A program made the position numbers and the translations under genes. Source: Roseimaritima ulvae (GTDB lineage: Bacteria > Planctomycetota > Planctomycetia > Pirellulales > Pirellulaceae). From it: a stretch of DNA of 64,000 nt. This document shows, piece by piece, positions 36,269-47,161 of the stretch (position 1 is the stretch's first letter; each line of letters starts with the position of its first letter). The notes below the pieces were generated by a model. It was not told the origin of the DNA and searched no databases. It was given only the letters and a program-made list of their open reading frames with translations. The DNA lies in the NCBI RefSeq assembly GCF_008065135.1, contig NZ_CP042914.1, positions 3,162,001-3,226,000 of the forward strand. Reading direction: 5' to 3'.

Positions 36269-37465
36269 ATGGGCGTGAATGCTCCAATCAACCGTAAACT
36301 TCGTATGGGACTGGTCGGCGGTGGCCAGGGATCGTTTATTGGACGCGTTCATTCCATCGCTGCCTGTTTGGATAATCGCGCCGAGCTGGTCGCCGGGGCC
36401 TTGTCCAGCAACCCCCAGCGAGCGAAACAATCGGCACCGGACTACGACATCGCGGACAACCGCGCTTACGGGTCTTACGAAGAAATGTTCGACGCCGAAA
36501 GCAAGCTGCCGGACGATACCCGGATTGATTTTGTCAGCATCACGACGCCCAACCACACCCACTTTGAAATCGCCAAAGCGGCCGTGGAAGCGGGCTTCAA
36601 CGTCATCTGTGATAAACCGATGACTTTTGACTTGGCGCAGGCCGAGGAGCTACAGAAGGCGGTGGAGGAATCCGATGTGGTGTTTGCCGTTTCGCACAAC
36701 TACACCGGTTATCCCTTGGTGCGGCAAGCTCGTGAAATGATATTGAGCGGCGAGCTGGGCGAGATCCAGGCGGTCCGCGCCCAGTACATCCAGGGTTGGC
36801 TGCGAACCAAGCTGGAAGCCGAGGAACAGAAACAGGCGGCCTGGCGAACCGATCCGTCCAAGAGCGGAGCGGCCGGAGCTTTCGGCGACATCGCCACCCA
36901 TGCTTATAACCTGGGCCGTTACATGACCGGCTTGCTGCCAGAGCAGGTCAGCTGCCACTTAAAGACGTTTGTCGAAGGTCGCCAGTTGGACGACTACGGG
37001 ACCGCTGTGATCCGTTATCAAAACGGCGGACTGGGAACCGTCACGGCATCGCAGATCAGCCACGGTCGCGAGAACGATGTGGTGATCGAAATCGACGGCA
37101 CCAAGGGCGCCTTGCAGTGGCGGCAGGAGAATCCCAACGAAATGATCGTGCGGCAAAACGGCGAGCCGCACAAAATCTATACCCGCGATCCCAACGCGCC
37201 GTATACCAACGCCTCAGGCGCGGCCGCCAGCCGCCTGCCCGCCGGGCACCCCGAAGCGTTCTTCGAAGCCTTTGCAAACGTCTACACCGCGGCTTTCGAC
37301 GCCATGGTGCAGCGTGCCGAAGGCGGTTCGCCGGCTCGTCGCGACACGGTTTACCCCAACGTCTACGACGGCGTCGAAGGCATGTATTTTATCCAGCAGT
37401 GTGTCGCCAGCAGCGACCAGGATGCCGCTTGGCTGCCGCTCCAGCACGACGCGGCTCGCAAGTAA
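36269..37465 (+). CDS. Gfo/Idh/MocA family oxidoreductase
   Basis: 398 residues. NAD(P)-dependent dehydrogenase of the sugar/inositol type. The N-terminal Rossmann motif is [31 protein letters not shown] (the family EKP site, here DKP) and the C-terminal domain motif [19 protein letters not shown] with the catalytic-region His are present. GAGGAAA precedes the ATG. It is followed with no gap by ispD, so they are probably co-transcribed, but no shared pathway is known. The substrate cannot be predicted. Confidence 0.93.
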   Translation: MGVNAPINRKLRMGLVGGGQGSFIGRVHSIAACLDNRAELVAGALSSNPQRAKQSAPDYDIADNRAYGSYEEMFDAESKLPDDTRIDFVSITTPNHTHFEIAKAAVEAGFNVICDKPMTFDLAQAEELQKAVEESDVVFAVSHNYTGYPLVRQAREMILSGELGEIQAVRAQYIQGWLRTKLEAEEQKQAAWRTDPSKSGAAGAFGDIATHAYNLGRYMTGLLPEQVSCHLKTFVEGRQLDDYGTAVIRYQNGGLGTVTASQISHGRENDVVIEIDGTKGALQWRQENPNEMIVRQNGEPHKIYTRDPNAPYTNASGAAASRLPAGHPEAFFEAFANVYTAAFDAMVQRAEGGSPARRDTVYPNVYDGVEGMYFIQQCVASSDQDAAWLPLQHDAARK

Positions 37466-38170
37466 ATGGCTGACGCGCAACCCTCATCACTGAGCTCCGG
37501 CTGCGTCGCGGTGATCCTGCCGGCGGCCGGCCGCAGTCGCCGCTTTGCCGCCGCGGGGGAAAAAAAGGTGTTCGCCACGCTGGGCGATCGTCCGGTTTGG
37601 CAACATGCCGTCGAATGCCTGCGGCGGAGGCCCGAAATCGGACCCGTGGTAATCGCCATCGCCGCCGAGGACCGCCAGCAGTGGGAGTCCCAGCGAACCA
37701 CGCTCGACGCGCTCGGCGTAACGCTCTGCGAAGGCGGCCGCGAACGCAGCGACAGTGTCCGCAACGGGCTGGAGCAGGTGGGCGACTGTTCGTTGGTGGC
37801 GATCCACGACGCCGCCCGACCGCTGGTTCCCGAAGAGGACATCGAGGCCGTGATCGCCACCGCCCAGCGATGCGGAGCGGCACTGTTGGCCACGCCGGTG
37901 CGAGCGACCCTAAAAAGAGTTTCCGCCGATGCGGCCAGTTGCCAGACGCTCGATCGGCAGGGCGTCTGGGAAGCGCTGACCCCACAGGTTTTTCATACCA
38001 CGGTGCTGCGGCAAGCCTACCAGCGCTGGCAGGGACGCGCGGTGACCGATGACGCTCAATTGGTCGAACGGAGCGGGCACCCGGTGCGAATCGTGTCCGG
38101 CTCGGCGATCAACATGAAGATTACGCACCCCGAGGATCTGCGGATTGCCGCGGCCCTGCTGAACACTTGA
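37466..38170 (+). CDS. ispD: 2-C-methyl-D-erythritol 4-phosphate cytidylyltransferase
   Basis: 234 residues, the usual length. Third step of the non-mevalonate (MEP) isoprenoid pathway: MEP + CTP to CDP-ME. The nucleotide-binding N-terminus is VILPAAGRSRRFAAAGEKKV; further marks are GGRERSDSVRNGL, the catalytic stretch VAIHDAARPLV and TDDAQLVERSGHPV with KITHPEDL near the end. Starts directly after the stop of the oxidoreductase gene (TAA-ATG). Confidence 0.95.
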   Translation: MADAQPSSLSSGCVAVILPAAGRSRRFAAAGEKKVFATLGDRPVWQHAVECLRRRPEIGPVVIAIAAEDRQQWESQRTTLDALGVTLCEGGRERSDSVRNGLEQVGDCSLVAIHDAARPLVPEEDIEAVIATAQRCGAALLATPVRATLKRVSADAASCQTLDRQGVWEALTPQVFHTTVLRQAYQRWQGRAVTDDAQLVERSGHPVRIVSGSAINMKITHPEDLRIAAALLNT

Positions 38171-38234
38171 TTGAAACGCTTGCATGCACCACAATCGAAG
38201 CCTGCTCTAGTTCATCGGTTAAAAGGGATCACGA

Positions 38235-38636
38235 ATGTCCGCAGAGGGTCAGGAAACGCCAAGCAGCAAATGGCGTGAGAATCACGGAAACATTCTTCTC
38301 GGCTTCGTGGCGTTGGTGTTGGTCGTCGGTGCGGGACTGGTGATCTACCGTCAAAACAGCGCCCACTCATCGACTGCGCCTCCCAACGTGCCCTCCCAAG
38401 CATTGCCGGTCTCGGCCGGCGACGATGAACCCGATCAGGCCGCCAGCGAAGACGACCCCACCGCGACCACGGGCGATCCGGAAAACACCGGCGAATCGGC
38501 GACGACCAGCGATTCTGCGACGGCAGGCGATCCAAAGGACGGAGAAGAGCCTGCCGAGGCGGCTCCTACTACGGAAGAGGCCGGAGATGCGGAGCCGCAA
38601 GCCGCTGGCGCGCTGAGGCCCTACGATGTGGTTTGA
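38235..38636 (+). CDS. Small single-pass membrane protein with acidic tail
   Basis: 133 residues. A transmembrane helix at about 20-42 (NILLGFVALVLVVGAGLVIY) is followed by a ~90-residue low-complexity tail of Asp, Glu, Thr, Ala and Pro. No domain recognised. Its stop overlaps the start of the next membrane protein by 11 bases, so both are likely made together. Confidence 0.6.
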   Translation: MSAEGQETPSSKWRENHGNILLGFVALVLVVGAGLVIYRQNSAHSSTAPPNVPSQALPVSAGDDEPDQAASEDDPTATTGDPENTGESATTSDSATAGDPKDGEEPAEAAPTTEEAGDAEPQAAGALRPYDVV

Positions 38637-39288
38637 ACCGTTCGCCGTCGTCCTGGCTTTGCTTCCCTTGGCGGCTTACTTGCTGCTGCTTGGCGCGGTC
38701 CGTTTATTTTCCCGCCCCTTAGTGACGACCAGCGGCCGAGATTTAGCCGCGTTATCGGTGGCCTTGGTGGGCTGGTTAGCGATCGGCCCTATGGAGCTGT
38801 TTTTTCCCGGCACGGCGGCGGCCACCTTGGGGCCCTACGTGTGGCTGTTCCTGCTGTTGTTTTTCATGTTGTCGATGACGCTGATCATCCTCTCTTTGCC
38901 GCCTCGGTTGATCATCTACGGCGCATCGGCCGGCGAAGTTCTGACCCCATTGTTGCGGGCCGCTCAGCGACTTGATCCTCAAGCCGAACTGGATGACGCC
39001 CATCGTCAGGTCTGGATGCCGACGCTGGGAGTGCGGTTGCGGGTCGATGGGCACAGCCACTTCGACACGTCCCAGGTGGCCGCCTTTGAGCAGAATTTGA
39101 CGCCGCAGTTTTGGCAGCACCTGCTGGGCAGTCTGCGCTACGAAATCAAAACGGCTCCCACCGCCCAGCGCTTTGGCGGTCTGGGGATGCTGGTGTTCGG
39201 CCTGTTGTTGCTCAGTTCCGTGATGCTGATGGTGTGGTTTCAACCGGCCGAAATCGCCTCGGGGTTCAAGCAGTGGCTGTGGCGATAA
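38626..39288 (+). CDS. Membrane protein of unknown function
   Basis: 220 residues with about four transmembrane helices: 5-26, 42-60, 68-93 and a last one at 185-205. A soluble stretch of ~90 residues lies between helices 3 and 4, containing SAGEVLTPLLRAAQRLDPQA and LGVRLRVDGHSHFDTSQVA. Not recognised. It overlaps the upstream small membrane protein. The end is convergent with hemB across a family D repeat. Confidence 0.65.
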   Translation: MWFEPFAVVLALLPLAAYLLLLGAVRLFSRPLVTTSGRDLAALSVALVGWLAIGPMELFFPGTAAATLGPYVWLFLLLFFMLSMTLIILSLPPRLIIYGASAGEVLTPLLRAAQRLDPQAELDDAHRQVWMPTLGVRLRVDGHSHFDTSQVAAFEQNLTPQFWQHLLGSLRYEIKTAPTAQRFGGLGMLVFGLLLLSSVMLMVWFQPAEIASGFKQWLWR

Positions 39289-39299
39289 GGGGCGCCTGA

Positions 39300-39350
39300 C
39301 TTCACCCTACCCCCCGGGTGGGTCGAGCCTTAGCGAGGGGAGGGTGAAAT
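39300..39350. repeat. Family D repeat between convergent genes
   Basis: CTTCACCCTACCCCCCGGGT then GGGTCGAGCCTTAGCGAGGG. The segment 39321-39337 is the reverse complement of 34675-34691. CACCC...GGGTG pairing would give a hairpin that could end transcription of both genes. Confidence 0.6.
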
Positions 39351-39397
39351 GCTACTCGGTCAGTGGTCTGGATAAACGCCCGCCATTCGACCGCTCG

Positions 39398-40414
<1,017 letters not shown>

Positions 40415-40792
40415 CTACCAAGGACCACGAACGTAATACACACCAAACTGATCGGTGTGGCTGGGCCAAGCCGGCGTGTGCTGGAAACCCTGGCCCGGTG
40501 CATAACCATAACCGGGATTCGAGCGGCCGTATTGGTGGTGGATCGGATACATCAGGTTTTGGCTGACGCCCCAGGAGTACGTTTGTCGCATGTGCGCCGT
40601 GGGCGGGACCACCAACGCCAACGGAGCTCCGTACTGGATGTGTTGGTAGCCGCCGTGCCAAGGACGCGACTGTGCGGCGTTTTGCGCCCAGCGGTTGGTC
40701 CAGCCGTAAGGGCCATCGGCTTGGGCGGTCGTGGCCTGGGTCGCTACCGCAGCGGCCGCCAATGCGGTGACATAAAGCAGTTTTCTAATCAT
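40415..40792 (-). CDS. Secreted small hypothetical protein (Tyr/Gly/His-rich)
   Basis: 125 residues. Signal peptide at 1-25 (RKLLYVTALAAAAVATQATT, then AQA). The mature part is rich in Tyr, Gly, His, Pro and Trp, with no cysteine and no recognised domain (QHIQYGAPLALVVPPTAHMR). The end VYYVRGPW is aromatic. It is located 18 bases downstream of another small secreted protein; both mature sequences contain a PP-x-x-x-x-T motif before a Tyr-rich segment, so they may be related and co-expressed. Confidence 0.65.
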   Translation of the reverse strand: MIRKLLYVTALAAAAVATQATTAQADGPYGWTNRWAQNAAQSRPWHGGYQHIQYGAPLALVVPPTAHMRQTYSWGVSQNLMYPIHHQYGRSNPGYGYAPGQGFQHTPAWPSHTDQFGVYYVRGPW

Positions 40793-40810
40793 GATTTTCT
40801 CTTCAGAGCA

Positions 40811-41329
40811 TTAGCGGGGGATACGTAACACGTTCCAGTAAAAATTCTTGGCAGCGGTACGAACATGCGGATAGCTGTAGTTGACCTTGGTGCGGTTCAT
40901 GCCACGGCCGTTGTCATAGTAATTGTGGAACTTGTCTTTGTGGGCGTACAGCATTTCATGCGGCATGAAGGGCTGGTAGGTGGTGTAGGTGTGTCCCACG
41001 TTGGGGGGCACGGGCAGCGGCGAAACATACATCTGGGCGTTGACCCGATTGGCATAGCCCTGCGTGTAATAGTTGTAAAACAGATCGGGCTGGCCGTACG
41101 GTCGCCGGTTCTGCATCCCGCTGCCAACCACCACTTCACCCTCGTAGGAACTAACCGACCCGCTGCTCAGGTCGCCAACGTACTGGGAGCCCGTTGGAGT
41201 GCCGCCGACGACTTCGTCGGAGACGATTTGCGAATCGACGATGTACTCGCCCGTTTGCGCCGAGGCGACGCCGGCGGAGAAAATCGCCAACGCCGCAAAG
41301 GCGACCGCGGTGTGGATATTTAAACGCAT
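40811..41329 (-). CDS. Secreted hypothetical protein (Tyr/Asn-rich)
   Basis: 172 residues. Signal peptide at about 1-24 (NIHTAVAFAALAIFSAGVAS, then AQ). The mature part has a Ser/Val/Gly-rich first half, then Tyr/Asn/His-rich motifs: QPDLFYNYYTQGYANRVNAQ and FMPHEMLYAHKDKFHNYYDN. Such sequences are common among planctomycete-specific exported proteins. Function unknown. It is upstream of, and probably co-transcribed with, the 125-residue secreted protein. Confidence 0.68.
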   Translation of the reverse strand: MRLNIHTAVAFAALAIFSAGVASAQTGEYIVDSQIVSDEVVGGTPTGSQYVGDLSSGSVSSYEGEVVVGSGMQNRRPYGQPDLFYNYYTQGYANRVNAQMYVSPLPVPPNVGHTYTTYQPFMPHEMLYAHKDKFHNYYDNGRGMNRTKVNYSYPHVRTAAKNFYWNVLRIPR

Positions 41330-41678
41330 GACGTCCGTCCTTCCCTGAATCGAACTGCCGAAAATTTTGGTTCGCCCACTCTGGGTGAATTACCCAAACT
41401 TACTCTACTCTCTCGCTAATTCGGCCATCGGCGGCCGGCAAGGCCAATGTTTATTTGCCGATTCCCCCTTTGACCCGGATATTGCCGTGCCTTCCCAATT
41501 TGACGTCTGGGGGCAATCCGGATCAGCCGCTACAATCCGCCCAGGACGTCAAGTTTCGCAGCCTGACGTGCGATACCAAGTGTCAGCCTGGAAAGGCTAA
41601 CGTACGTCGGGCTTTCCAGCCTGGCAGGCGGACGTACTTTTGGATTCATTTACCCGGCAGATAGATAGGTAAGTTTGC
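41330..41678. other. Intergenic region with a repeat
   Basis: 349 bases between divergent genes. Bases 41565-41640 hold an inverted repeat (GTCAGCCTGGAAAGGCTAAC and TCGGGCTTTCCAGCCTGGCA) followed by GCGGACGTAC. The pattern resembles one at 1530-1580. No other feature was recognised; both promoters should lie here. Confidence 0.55.
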
Positions 41679-44153
41679 GTGGCGAAACGTCGCTCTCCCT
41701 CTCGTTCTCGAACGAAGACCAATGGAAAAGACACGGATGGTCAACTGGCACTGGAGGAGGCTGAGAATCAGGCTTCGGCGGTGCCCCTGCGGTTGGCGGC
41801 GCAGTCGCGGTATTTGAATTATTCGCTGTCGGTGATCACCAGTCGGGCGTTGCCGGACGTCCGCGACGGCTTAAAACCGGTTCAGCGGCGAATCCTGTAC
41901 GCCATGGACCAGCTGAATCTGTCGGCGACGGCCAAGCACCGCAAGTGTGCCAAGGTGGTCGGGGACACGATGAGTAACTATCACCCGCACGGGGATAGTT
42001 CGATCTATGAAGCGTTGGTCCGCATGGCCCAGCCGTTTTCGCTGCGGATGCCGTTGGTCGACGGCAGCGGCAACTTCGGTTCGGTCGACGGCGACAATGC
42101 GGCGGCGATGCGATACACCGAATGTCGAATGACGGCGGTGACGGCCGAGCTGTTGACCGACCTGTCGACGCAAACGGTGCCCTTCCGTGCCAACTATGAC
42201 GGCACCCGGCGGGAACCGATCGTGCTGCCCAGCCGGATGCCCAATCTGTTGGTCAACGGGGCCACGGGCATCGCCGTGGGGATGGCCACCAATATTCCGC
42301 CGCACAACCTGAAGGAAGTTTGCCAGGCCCTGCTCAAGCTTCTGAAAGATCCCGAAATCAAGGAGTATCAGCTGGTCGCCAACGACGCGGTTCGGGGGCC
42401 AGATTTCCCCACCGCCGGGCAGATCATCAACAGCAAGGAAGAGTTGCGGGAAATCTACGCCAGCGGTCAGGGCACGATCAAACTGCGCGGCACCTCGGTG
42501 GTCGTCGCGCCCCCCTCGGGCCGTCGCAGTAAGACCGCCAGCAACAAACAAACAGTGCTGCAGATCACCTCGATTCCTTACGGCGTCAACAAAGCCGCGA
42601 TGGTCGAACGGATGAGCGAGCTGGTGTATTCGGGCAAGCTGCCGCTGGTCGAAGAAGTCCGCGATTTATCGACCGACGAAATCCGCGTGGACGTGGTCTT
42701 AAAGGCCGGTGCCGACGCCAACAAGGTGCTGGCGTATCTGTACAAGCACACGCCGCTGCAGACCAACTTCCACGTCAATCTGACCTGCTTGGTTCCCAAC
42801 GCCAACCCCGAAACCAGTTCGCCGGCACGCTTGGGACTGAAAGAAATCCTCTGGCATTTCTTGCATTTCCGCTTGGGCGTCGTCACCGAACGGCTGACCA
42901 ACGAACTCAATACGCTGGAAAAACGCATTCACTTGCTGAACGGCTTTGCGTTTGTGTTTGACGTTCTGGATCAAATCATCAAGATCATTCGCAACAGTGA
43001 CGGCAAAGCCGACGCGGCGGAAAAGATCATGCGGAAGTATCCGGCCGAAAAGGGCGGCCTGGATGCCGAGCAGACCGACGCGATCCTGGAACTGCGGCTG
43101 TATCGGTTGGCCAAATTAGAGATCAACGTGGTCCTGGATGAACTGAAGGCCAAGCAAAAACGAGCTCGCGAGATTCGCAAGCTGTTGAAGGACGACACCG
43201 ACGACACCAACGCTTCGGGACGTTGGCAAATCGTTCGCGAGGAAATCGAAACCATCCGTGACGCTTACGCCAGCGATAAACGCAACCGTCGCCTGACGCT
43301 GATCGAAACCACGGTGGAAGAGCCGGAATACAACGAAGAAGATTTTATCGTTGCCGAAGATTGCCACGTGCTGATCACCACCGATGGTTGGGTCAAACGC
43401 CAAAAGCAGATCGCCGATCCGAGCAAGAGCCGCTTGCGGAGTGGCGACAAGGTGTTGGCCTGCCTGGCCGGTTCGACTCGCCAAACCGTCGCCTTTTTCT
43501 CCTCGCTGGGGGTCTGCTACACCACGCGCTTCGCCGACATCCCCGCTTCGACCGGGTTTGGTGAACCGATTCAAAAACTGTTCAAACTGAAAGACGGCGA
43601 ACGCATTATCGCGGCCCTGTCGATGGACCCCCGCGTCATCGGTGACATAGCCGAAGATCCCAAGAAGCCGGATCTGTGTCCGGAAACGCACGCTCTGGCG
43701 GCGACCAGCAACGGGTTTGCCCTGCGGTTTGGGCTGCATACTTTCGCCGAACCCTCGACGCGGAGCGGACGCCGCTTTGCTCGCCCCTCCGCCGGGTCGC
43801 AGGTCATTGACGTGCTGCCCCTGCATGGCAGCGAAACGGTGCTGGCGGTCAGCCAAAACTGTCGAGCGATGGTCTGTCCGGCCGAAGAAGTCAATTATCT
43901 ATCGGGCCCCGGCAAAGGCGTCACGCTGCTGCGGTTGGCCAAGGACGATGTGCTGTTGGGCTTTAAAGCCTCCACGGGCGATCGCGACCTGATGGTGGTC
44001 AAGACCAACCGCGGCGCGAAGAAGACGATTTCCACGGCCAAGTACCGCGTCACCTCGCGGGGCGGACGCGGAACCGAAATACAAAAGAATGGCAAAATCG
44101 CCGAGATCGTGGTCGATACCCCCTCGGCGCCGGCTCCGTTGGAAGAAGCCTAA
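41679..44153 (+). CDS. Type IIA DNA topoisomerase subunit A (GyrA/ParC family, ParC-like features)
   Basis: 824 residues from GTG 41679. DNA breakage-reunion subunit. It has the winged-helix region ([20 protein letters not shown]), [18 protein letters not shown], and catalytic Tyr146 in AAMRYTECR. Position 111 is Glu, as in ParC (GyrA usually has Asp). The C-terminal beta-pinwheel starts around 560, but the first blade has no GyrA box (QRRGGKG); only a weak SRGGRG occurs near the end. Together these favour a topoisomerase IV-like decatenase, although GyrA cannot be excluded. The B subunit gene follows within 100 bases. Confidence 0.9.
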   Translation: MAKRRSPSRSRTKTNGKDTDGQLALEEAENQASAVPLRLAAQSRYLNYSLSVITSRALPDVRDGLKPVQRRILYAMDQLNLSATAKHRKCAKVVGDTMSNYHPHGDSSIYEALVRMAQPFSLRMPLVDGSGNFGSVDGDNAAAMRYTECRMTAVTAELLTDLSTQTVPFRANYDGTRREPIVLPSRMPNLLVNGATGIAVGMATNIPPHNLKEVCQALLKLLKDPEIKEYQLVANDAVRGPDFPTAGQIINSKEELREIYASGQGTIKLRGTSVVVAPPSGRRSKTASNKQTVLQITSIPYGVNKAAMVERMSELVYSGKLPLVEEVRDLSTDEIRVDVVLKAGADANKVLAYLYKHTPLQTNFHVNLTCLVPNANPETSSPARLGLKEILWHFLHFRLGVVTERLTNELNTLEKRIHLLNGFAFVFDVLDQIIKIIRNSDGKADAAEKIMRKYPAEKGGLDAEQTDAILELRLYRLAKLEINVVLDELKAKQKRAREIRKLLKDDTDDTNASGRWQIVREEIETIRDAYASDKRNRRLTLIETTVEEPEYNEEDFIVAEDCHVLITTDGWVKRQKQIADPSKSRLRSGDKVLACLAGSTRQTVAFFSSLGVCYTTRFADIPASTGFGEPIQKLFKLKDGERIIAALSMDPRVIGDIAEDPKKPDLCPETHALAATSNGFALRFGLHTFAEPSTRSGRRFARPSAGSQVIDVLPLHGSETVLAVSQNCRAMVCPAEEVNYLSGPGKGVTLLRLAKDDVLLGFKASTGDRDLMVVKTNRGAKKTISTAKYRVTSRGGRGTEIQKNGKIAEIVVDTPSAPAPLEEA

Positions 44154-44249
44154 CCGTCGGCACCCAGGTCTGTGCCTCAGCGCGGCGTGTTGTACCGGCG
44201 CCTCGCTTTGCCCGCAATTCATTACCCCCATTTAGGAAAGACCCGCGCA

Positions 44250-46163
44250 GTGAGCACGGCCGCTAAGCAATACAACGCAAAGGACATCGTGGCCTTGGAG
44301 GGGTTGGAACCCGTCCGCAAACGTCCCGGTATGTACATCGGTGGGGTCAGCTCGGCCGGCCTGCACCACCTGGTCTGGGAAGTCGTCGACAACTGTGTCG
44401 ACGAAGCCATGAACGGCCACGCCAGTGAAATCAAAGTCACGTTGCACAAAGACGGCAAGACGGTCACGGTCAGCGACAACGGCCGCGGCATTCCCGTCGA
44501 CAAACATCCCAAAACCAAGAAACCCGCCTTGGAGATGGTGCTGACGGTGTTGCACGCCGGCGGCAAATTTGACGGTAACAACTACAAAACCTCCGGCGGG
44601 CTGCACGGCGTGGGCGCATCGGTTGTCAACGCCTTGTCCAAAGAACTGACCGCCGTGGTCAAACGCGACGGGGCACAGTACCGGATGCAGTTTGCCAAAG
44701 GCGTTCCGCAAACCAAATTGCAAAAGTTAAAAGGCGCCGTCCGCGGTACCGGCACTACCATCACCTTTTCGCCGGATCCGACGATCTTTCCCAAAACGGA
44801 TTTCGATAGCGAAACCATTCGCATGCGATTGGAAACCGCCAGCTTTATCCATCGCAATTTGAAGGTCACCTATGTCGACGAAGTGGCCGGCACGCAGGTC
44901 ACCTATCAACACGAACAGGGGATTGTTGACTATCTGAAAAAGGTCCTGCAGCAACGCAACGCTCGCCCAATTCACGAAGCTCCGTTTACGCTGCGTGAAG
45001 AAAACGGCGACCGCATGGAATTGTCCCTGCAGTGGACCGAATCGACCGACGAACACGTTCGCTCGTACGTCAACGGCATTCCTACCGGCAGCGGCGGGTC
45101 GCACGAAACGGGCTTTCGCTCTGGTTTGACCAAGGGCGTTCGCAACTACATCGACACGCACAATCTGACGCCTCGCGGACTAAAGATTTCGCACGAAGAC
45201 ATCCGCGAAGGCCTGATCGGGATCGTCTCGGTGTTCACGGCCGAACCGCAGTTTCAGGGTCAAACCAAAGACCGGCTGAACAATCCGGAAATTCAGCCCT
45301 TCGTCGAAGGCATCCTTCGCCCGGCCTTGGAACAATGGATGAACGCCAACCGCTCGGTGGCCGACATCATTGTGGCTCGCATCATCGCCGCGGCCCGAGC
45401 TCGCGCGGCCTCGCGTGCGGCCTCCGAAGCCGTTTCGCGTAAGGGCGGCGCCAAACGCACCATGTTGCCCGGCAAGTTGAGCGATTGTGTGTCGGGCGGT
45501 CGCGGCAAGTCGGAACTGTTCATCGTCGAAGGTGACTCGGCCGGTGGCAGCGCCAAACAGGGACGCAACCGAAATTTTCAAGCCATCCTGCCGCTGCGTG
45601 GAAAGGTGCTCAACACCGAAAGCGCGACGCTGAAGAAAATGTTGGATAACAAAGAAATTCAGGACATGCTGACGGCCATCGGCTGCGGCATCGGCCCCAA
45701 CCTGAATCTCGCTAACCTCCGCTACGACCGCATCATCCTGTTGGCCGATGCGGACTCCGACGGACACCACATCACCACCTTGCTGCTGACGTTTTTCTAT
45801 CGCCACATGCCCCAGCTGATCAGCGAGGGCCGCTTGTATATCGCTCAACCGCCGCTGTTCCGCGTCGACATCGGCAAAGAGACGCACTGGGCCGCCGACG
45901 AAGCCGATCGTGATCGCATTCTGGCCGAACACACCGGCCGAGCGAATCCCGAGATCACGCGGTTTAAAGGCTTGGGCGAAATGATGCCCAAGGTGCTCTG
46001 GGATACCACCTTAAACCCCGCCACCCGGCGGTTGCTGAAGGTGGAAGTCGACGATCACCTGGAAACCGACCGCGTGATCAGCGACTTGATGGGCCGCGAC
46101 GCCTCGGCGCGATTCCGCTTCATCATGGACCGCGCCGAAGAAGTCGAAGAGCTGGATGTGTAG
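44250..46163 (+). CDS. Type IIA DNA topoisomerase subunit B (GyrB/ParE family)
   Basis: 637 residues from GTG 44250, with AGGAAAG nine bases upstream; an ATG at 44172 would add an unconserved leader. ATPase subunit: GHKL motifs EVVDNCVDEAMNGHA, DNGRGIPVD and GGLHGVGASVVNALS. The TOPRIM domain has SELFIVEGDSAGGSAKQGRN, PLRGKVLNTE and LADADSDGHHI. The C-terminus has ITRFKGLGEMMPKVLWDTT. It lacks the extra ~165-residue insert of proteobacterial GyrB, and its length matches ParE and short GyrB proteins. It pairs with the A subunit encoded just upstream. Confidence 0.95.
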   Translation: MSTAAKQYNAKDIVALEGLEPVRKRPGMYIGGVSSAGLHHLVWEVVDNCVDEAMNGHASEIKVTLHKDGKTVTVSDNGRGIPVDKHPKTKKPALEMVLTVLHAGGKFDGNNYKTSGGLHGVGASVVNALSKELTAVVKRDGAQYRMQFAKGVPQTKLQKLKGAVRGTGTTITFSPDPTIFPKTDFDSETIRMRLETASFIHRNLKVTYVDEVAGTQVTYQHEQGIVDYLKKVLQQRNARPIHEAPFTLREENGDRMELSLQWTESTDEHVRSYVNGIPTGSGGSHETGFRSGLTKGVRNYIDTHNLTPRGLKISHEDIREGLIGIVSVFTAEPQFQGQTKDRLNNPEIQPFVEGILRPALEQWMNANRSVADIIVARIIAAARARAASRAASEAVSRKGGAKRTMLPGKLSDCVSGGRGKSELFIVEGDSAGGSAKQGRNRNFQAILPLRGKVLNTESATLKKMLDNKEIQDMLTAIGCGIGPNLNLANLRYDRIILLADADSDGHHITTLLLTFFYRHMPQLISEGRLYIAQPPLFRVDIGKETHWAADEADRDRILAEHTGRANPEITRFKGLGEMMPKVLWDTTLNPATRRLLKVEVDDHLETDRVISDLMGRDASARFRFIMDRAEEVEELDV

Positions 46164-46177
46164 CTGAATTAAACGTG

Positions 46178-46390
46178 TAGCTACGCTCGCCAGAGCGTGG
46201 GAGTGAGGAGTGAGGAGTGAGGAGTGAGGAGACGGTTAGCAATTTGTCCTTTTGGTCCTTCCCCTCAACCAACAACCACCGTCTGGCGACGGTAGCTACG
46301 GGTGCGCTTTGGTAGCTACGCTTGCCAGAGCGTGGGGACCGGCGCCAAATTGTTACGCGCATCAACCACCGTCTGGCGACGGTAGCTACG
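46178..46390. repeat. Family A' repeats (CCACCGTCTGGCGACGGTAG) and a GAGTGAG microsatellite
   Basis: Copies at 46178-46200, 46276-46300, 46312-46335 (inverse) and 46366-46390. Between the first two lies a 7-bp tandem repeat (GGAGTGA, four copies, about 46200-46231). The last copy ends seven bases before the stop codon of the minus-strand histidine kinase gene; the first begins shortly after the topoisomerase stop. Convergent gene ends, so a bidirectional terminator role is possible. Confidence 0.7.
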
Positions 46391-46396
46391 AAGGGG

Positions 46397-47161
46397 CTAA
46401 GCGGCGGCGGTTTGGCTGTCGGCGATGGGCAGGCGGATGATGAAGGCCGTGCCTTTGCCGACAGTGCTTTCCACGCGAATCCGGCCGCTGTGGGTTTCGA
46501 TAATGTCTTTGCAGGCCGCCAGTCCCAGTCCCGTGCCGCCTTTGCCGCTGTCATCCGGCCCGGCTTTGGTGGAAAAGAACGGTTCAAAAATTTTGGGCAA
46601 TTCGTCCGCGGCGATGCCACAACCGTAGTCGCGTACGGTCAACACCAGTTGCTCAGCGTCGCGACGGGTTTGGATCAGCACCGTGCCGCCTTCGGGCATC
46701 GCTTGACGGGCGTTGATCAGCAGGTTCAGCAGCACGCGTTGGATTTGGTTGCCGTTGGCCATCGCCTGCGGGGTATCGTCGGCAAAATCGGTTTCGACGT
46801 AGACACGATACTTGCGCATCTCGCGTTCAAGCAGGATCAGCGAATCGCTGATCACTTCGCGGATATCGGTGCTCTGCAGCGAACCATCGCGGTGGCGGGC
46901 TTGGGCCAACACGGTCGCAGTGATCTTAGCGGCGCGTTGCGAAGCGGCCAGGATGCGGTCGAAGGCTTTATCGCGAGCCGCTTCGTCTTTGTTGCGGATT
47001 CCGGAACGAGCGTAGTTGATGACCGTCATCAGCACATTGTTAAACTCATGCGTCGCAGTACTGGTCAGTTCGCCCAGGGTGGCCATGGCTTGCATGGCGT
47101 CCAACTGCTGTTGGAGCTGGGCAACTTGTTGTTCAAGTTGATGTTCAAGCTGTTGAGTCAC
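46397..47161 (-). CDS. Sensor histidine kinase (soluble, coiled-coil N-terminus)
   Basis: 254 residues from GTG 47161. A Gln-rich coiled coil (residues 1-22, QQLEHQLEQQVAQLQQQL) leads to the phosphoacceptor region LGELTSTATHEFNNVLMTVI with the His in THEFNN. The ATPase domain has NLLINARQAM (N box), VRDYGCGIAADELPKIFEPF (G1, F box) and GGTGLGLAACKDIIE (G2). No sensor domain or membrane segment is present, so the signal must come from another protein. No response regulator gene adjoins; the kinase is an orphan here. Confidence 0.92.
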   Translation of the reverse strand: MTQQLEHQLEQQVAQLQQQLDAMQAMATLGELTSTATHEFNNVLMTVINYARSGIRNKDEAARDKAFDRILAASQRAAKITATVLAQARHRDGSLQSTDIREVISDSLILLEREMRKYRVYVETDFADDTPQAMANGNQIQRVLLNLLINARQAMPEGGTVLIQTRRDAEQLVLTVRDYGCGIAADELPKIFEPFFSTKAGPDDSGKGGTGLGLAACKDIIETHSGRIRVESTVGKGTAFIIRLPIADSQTAAA

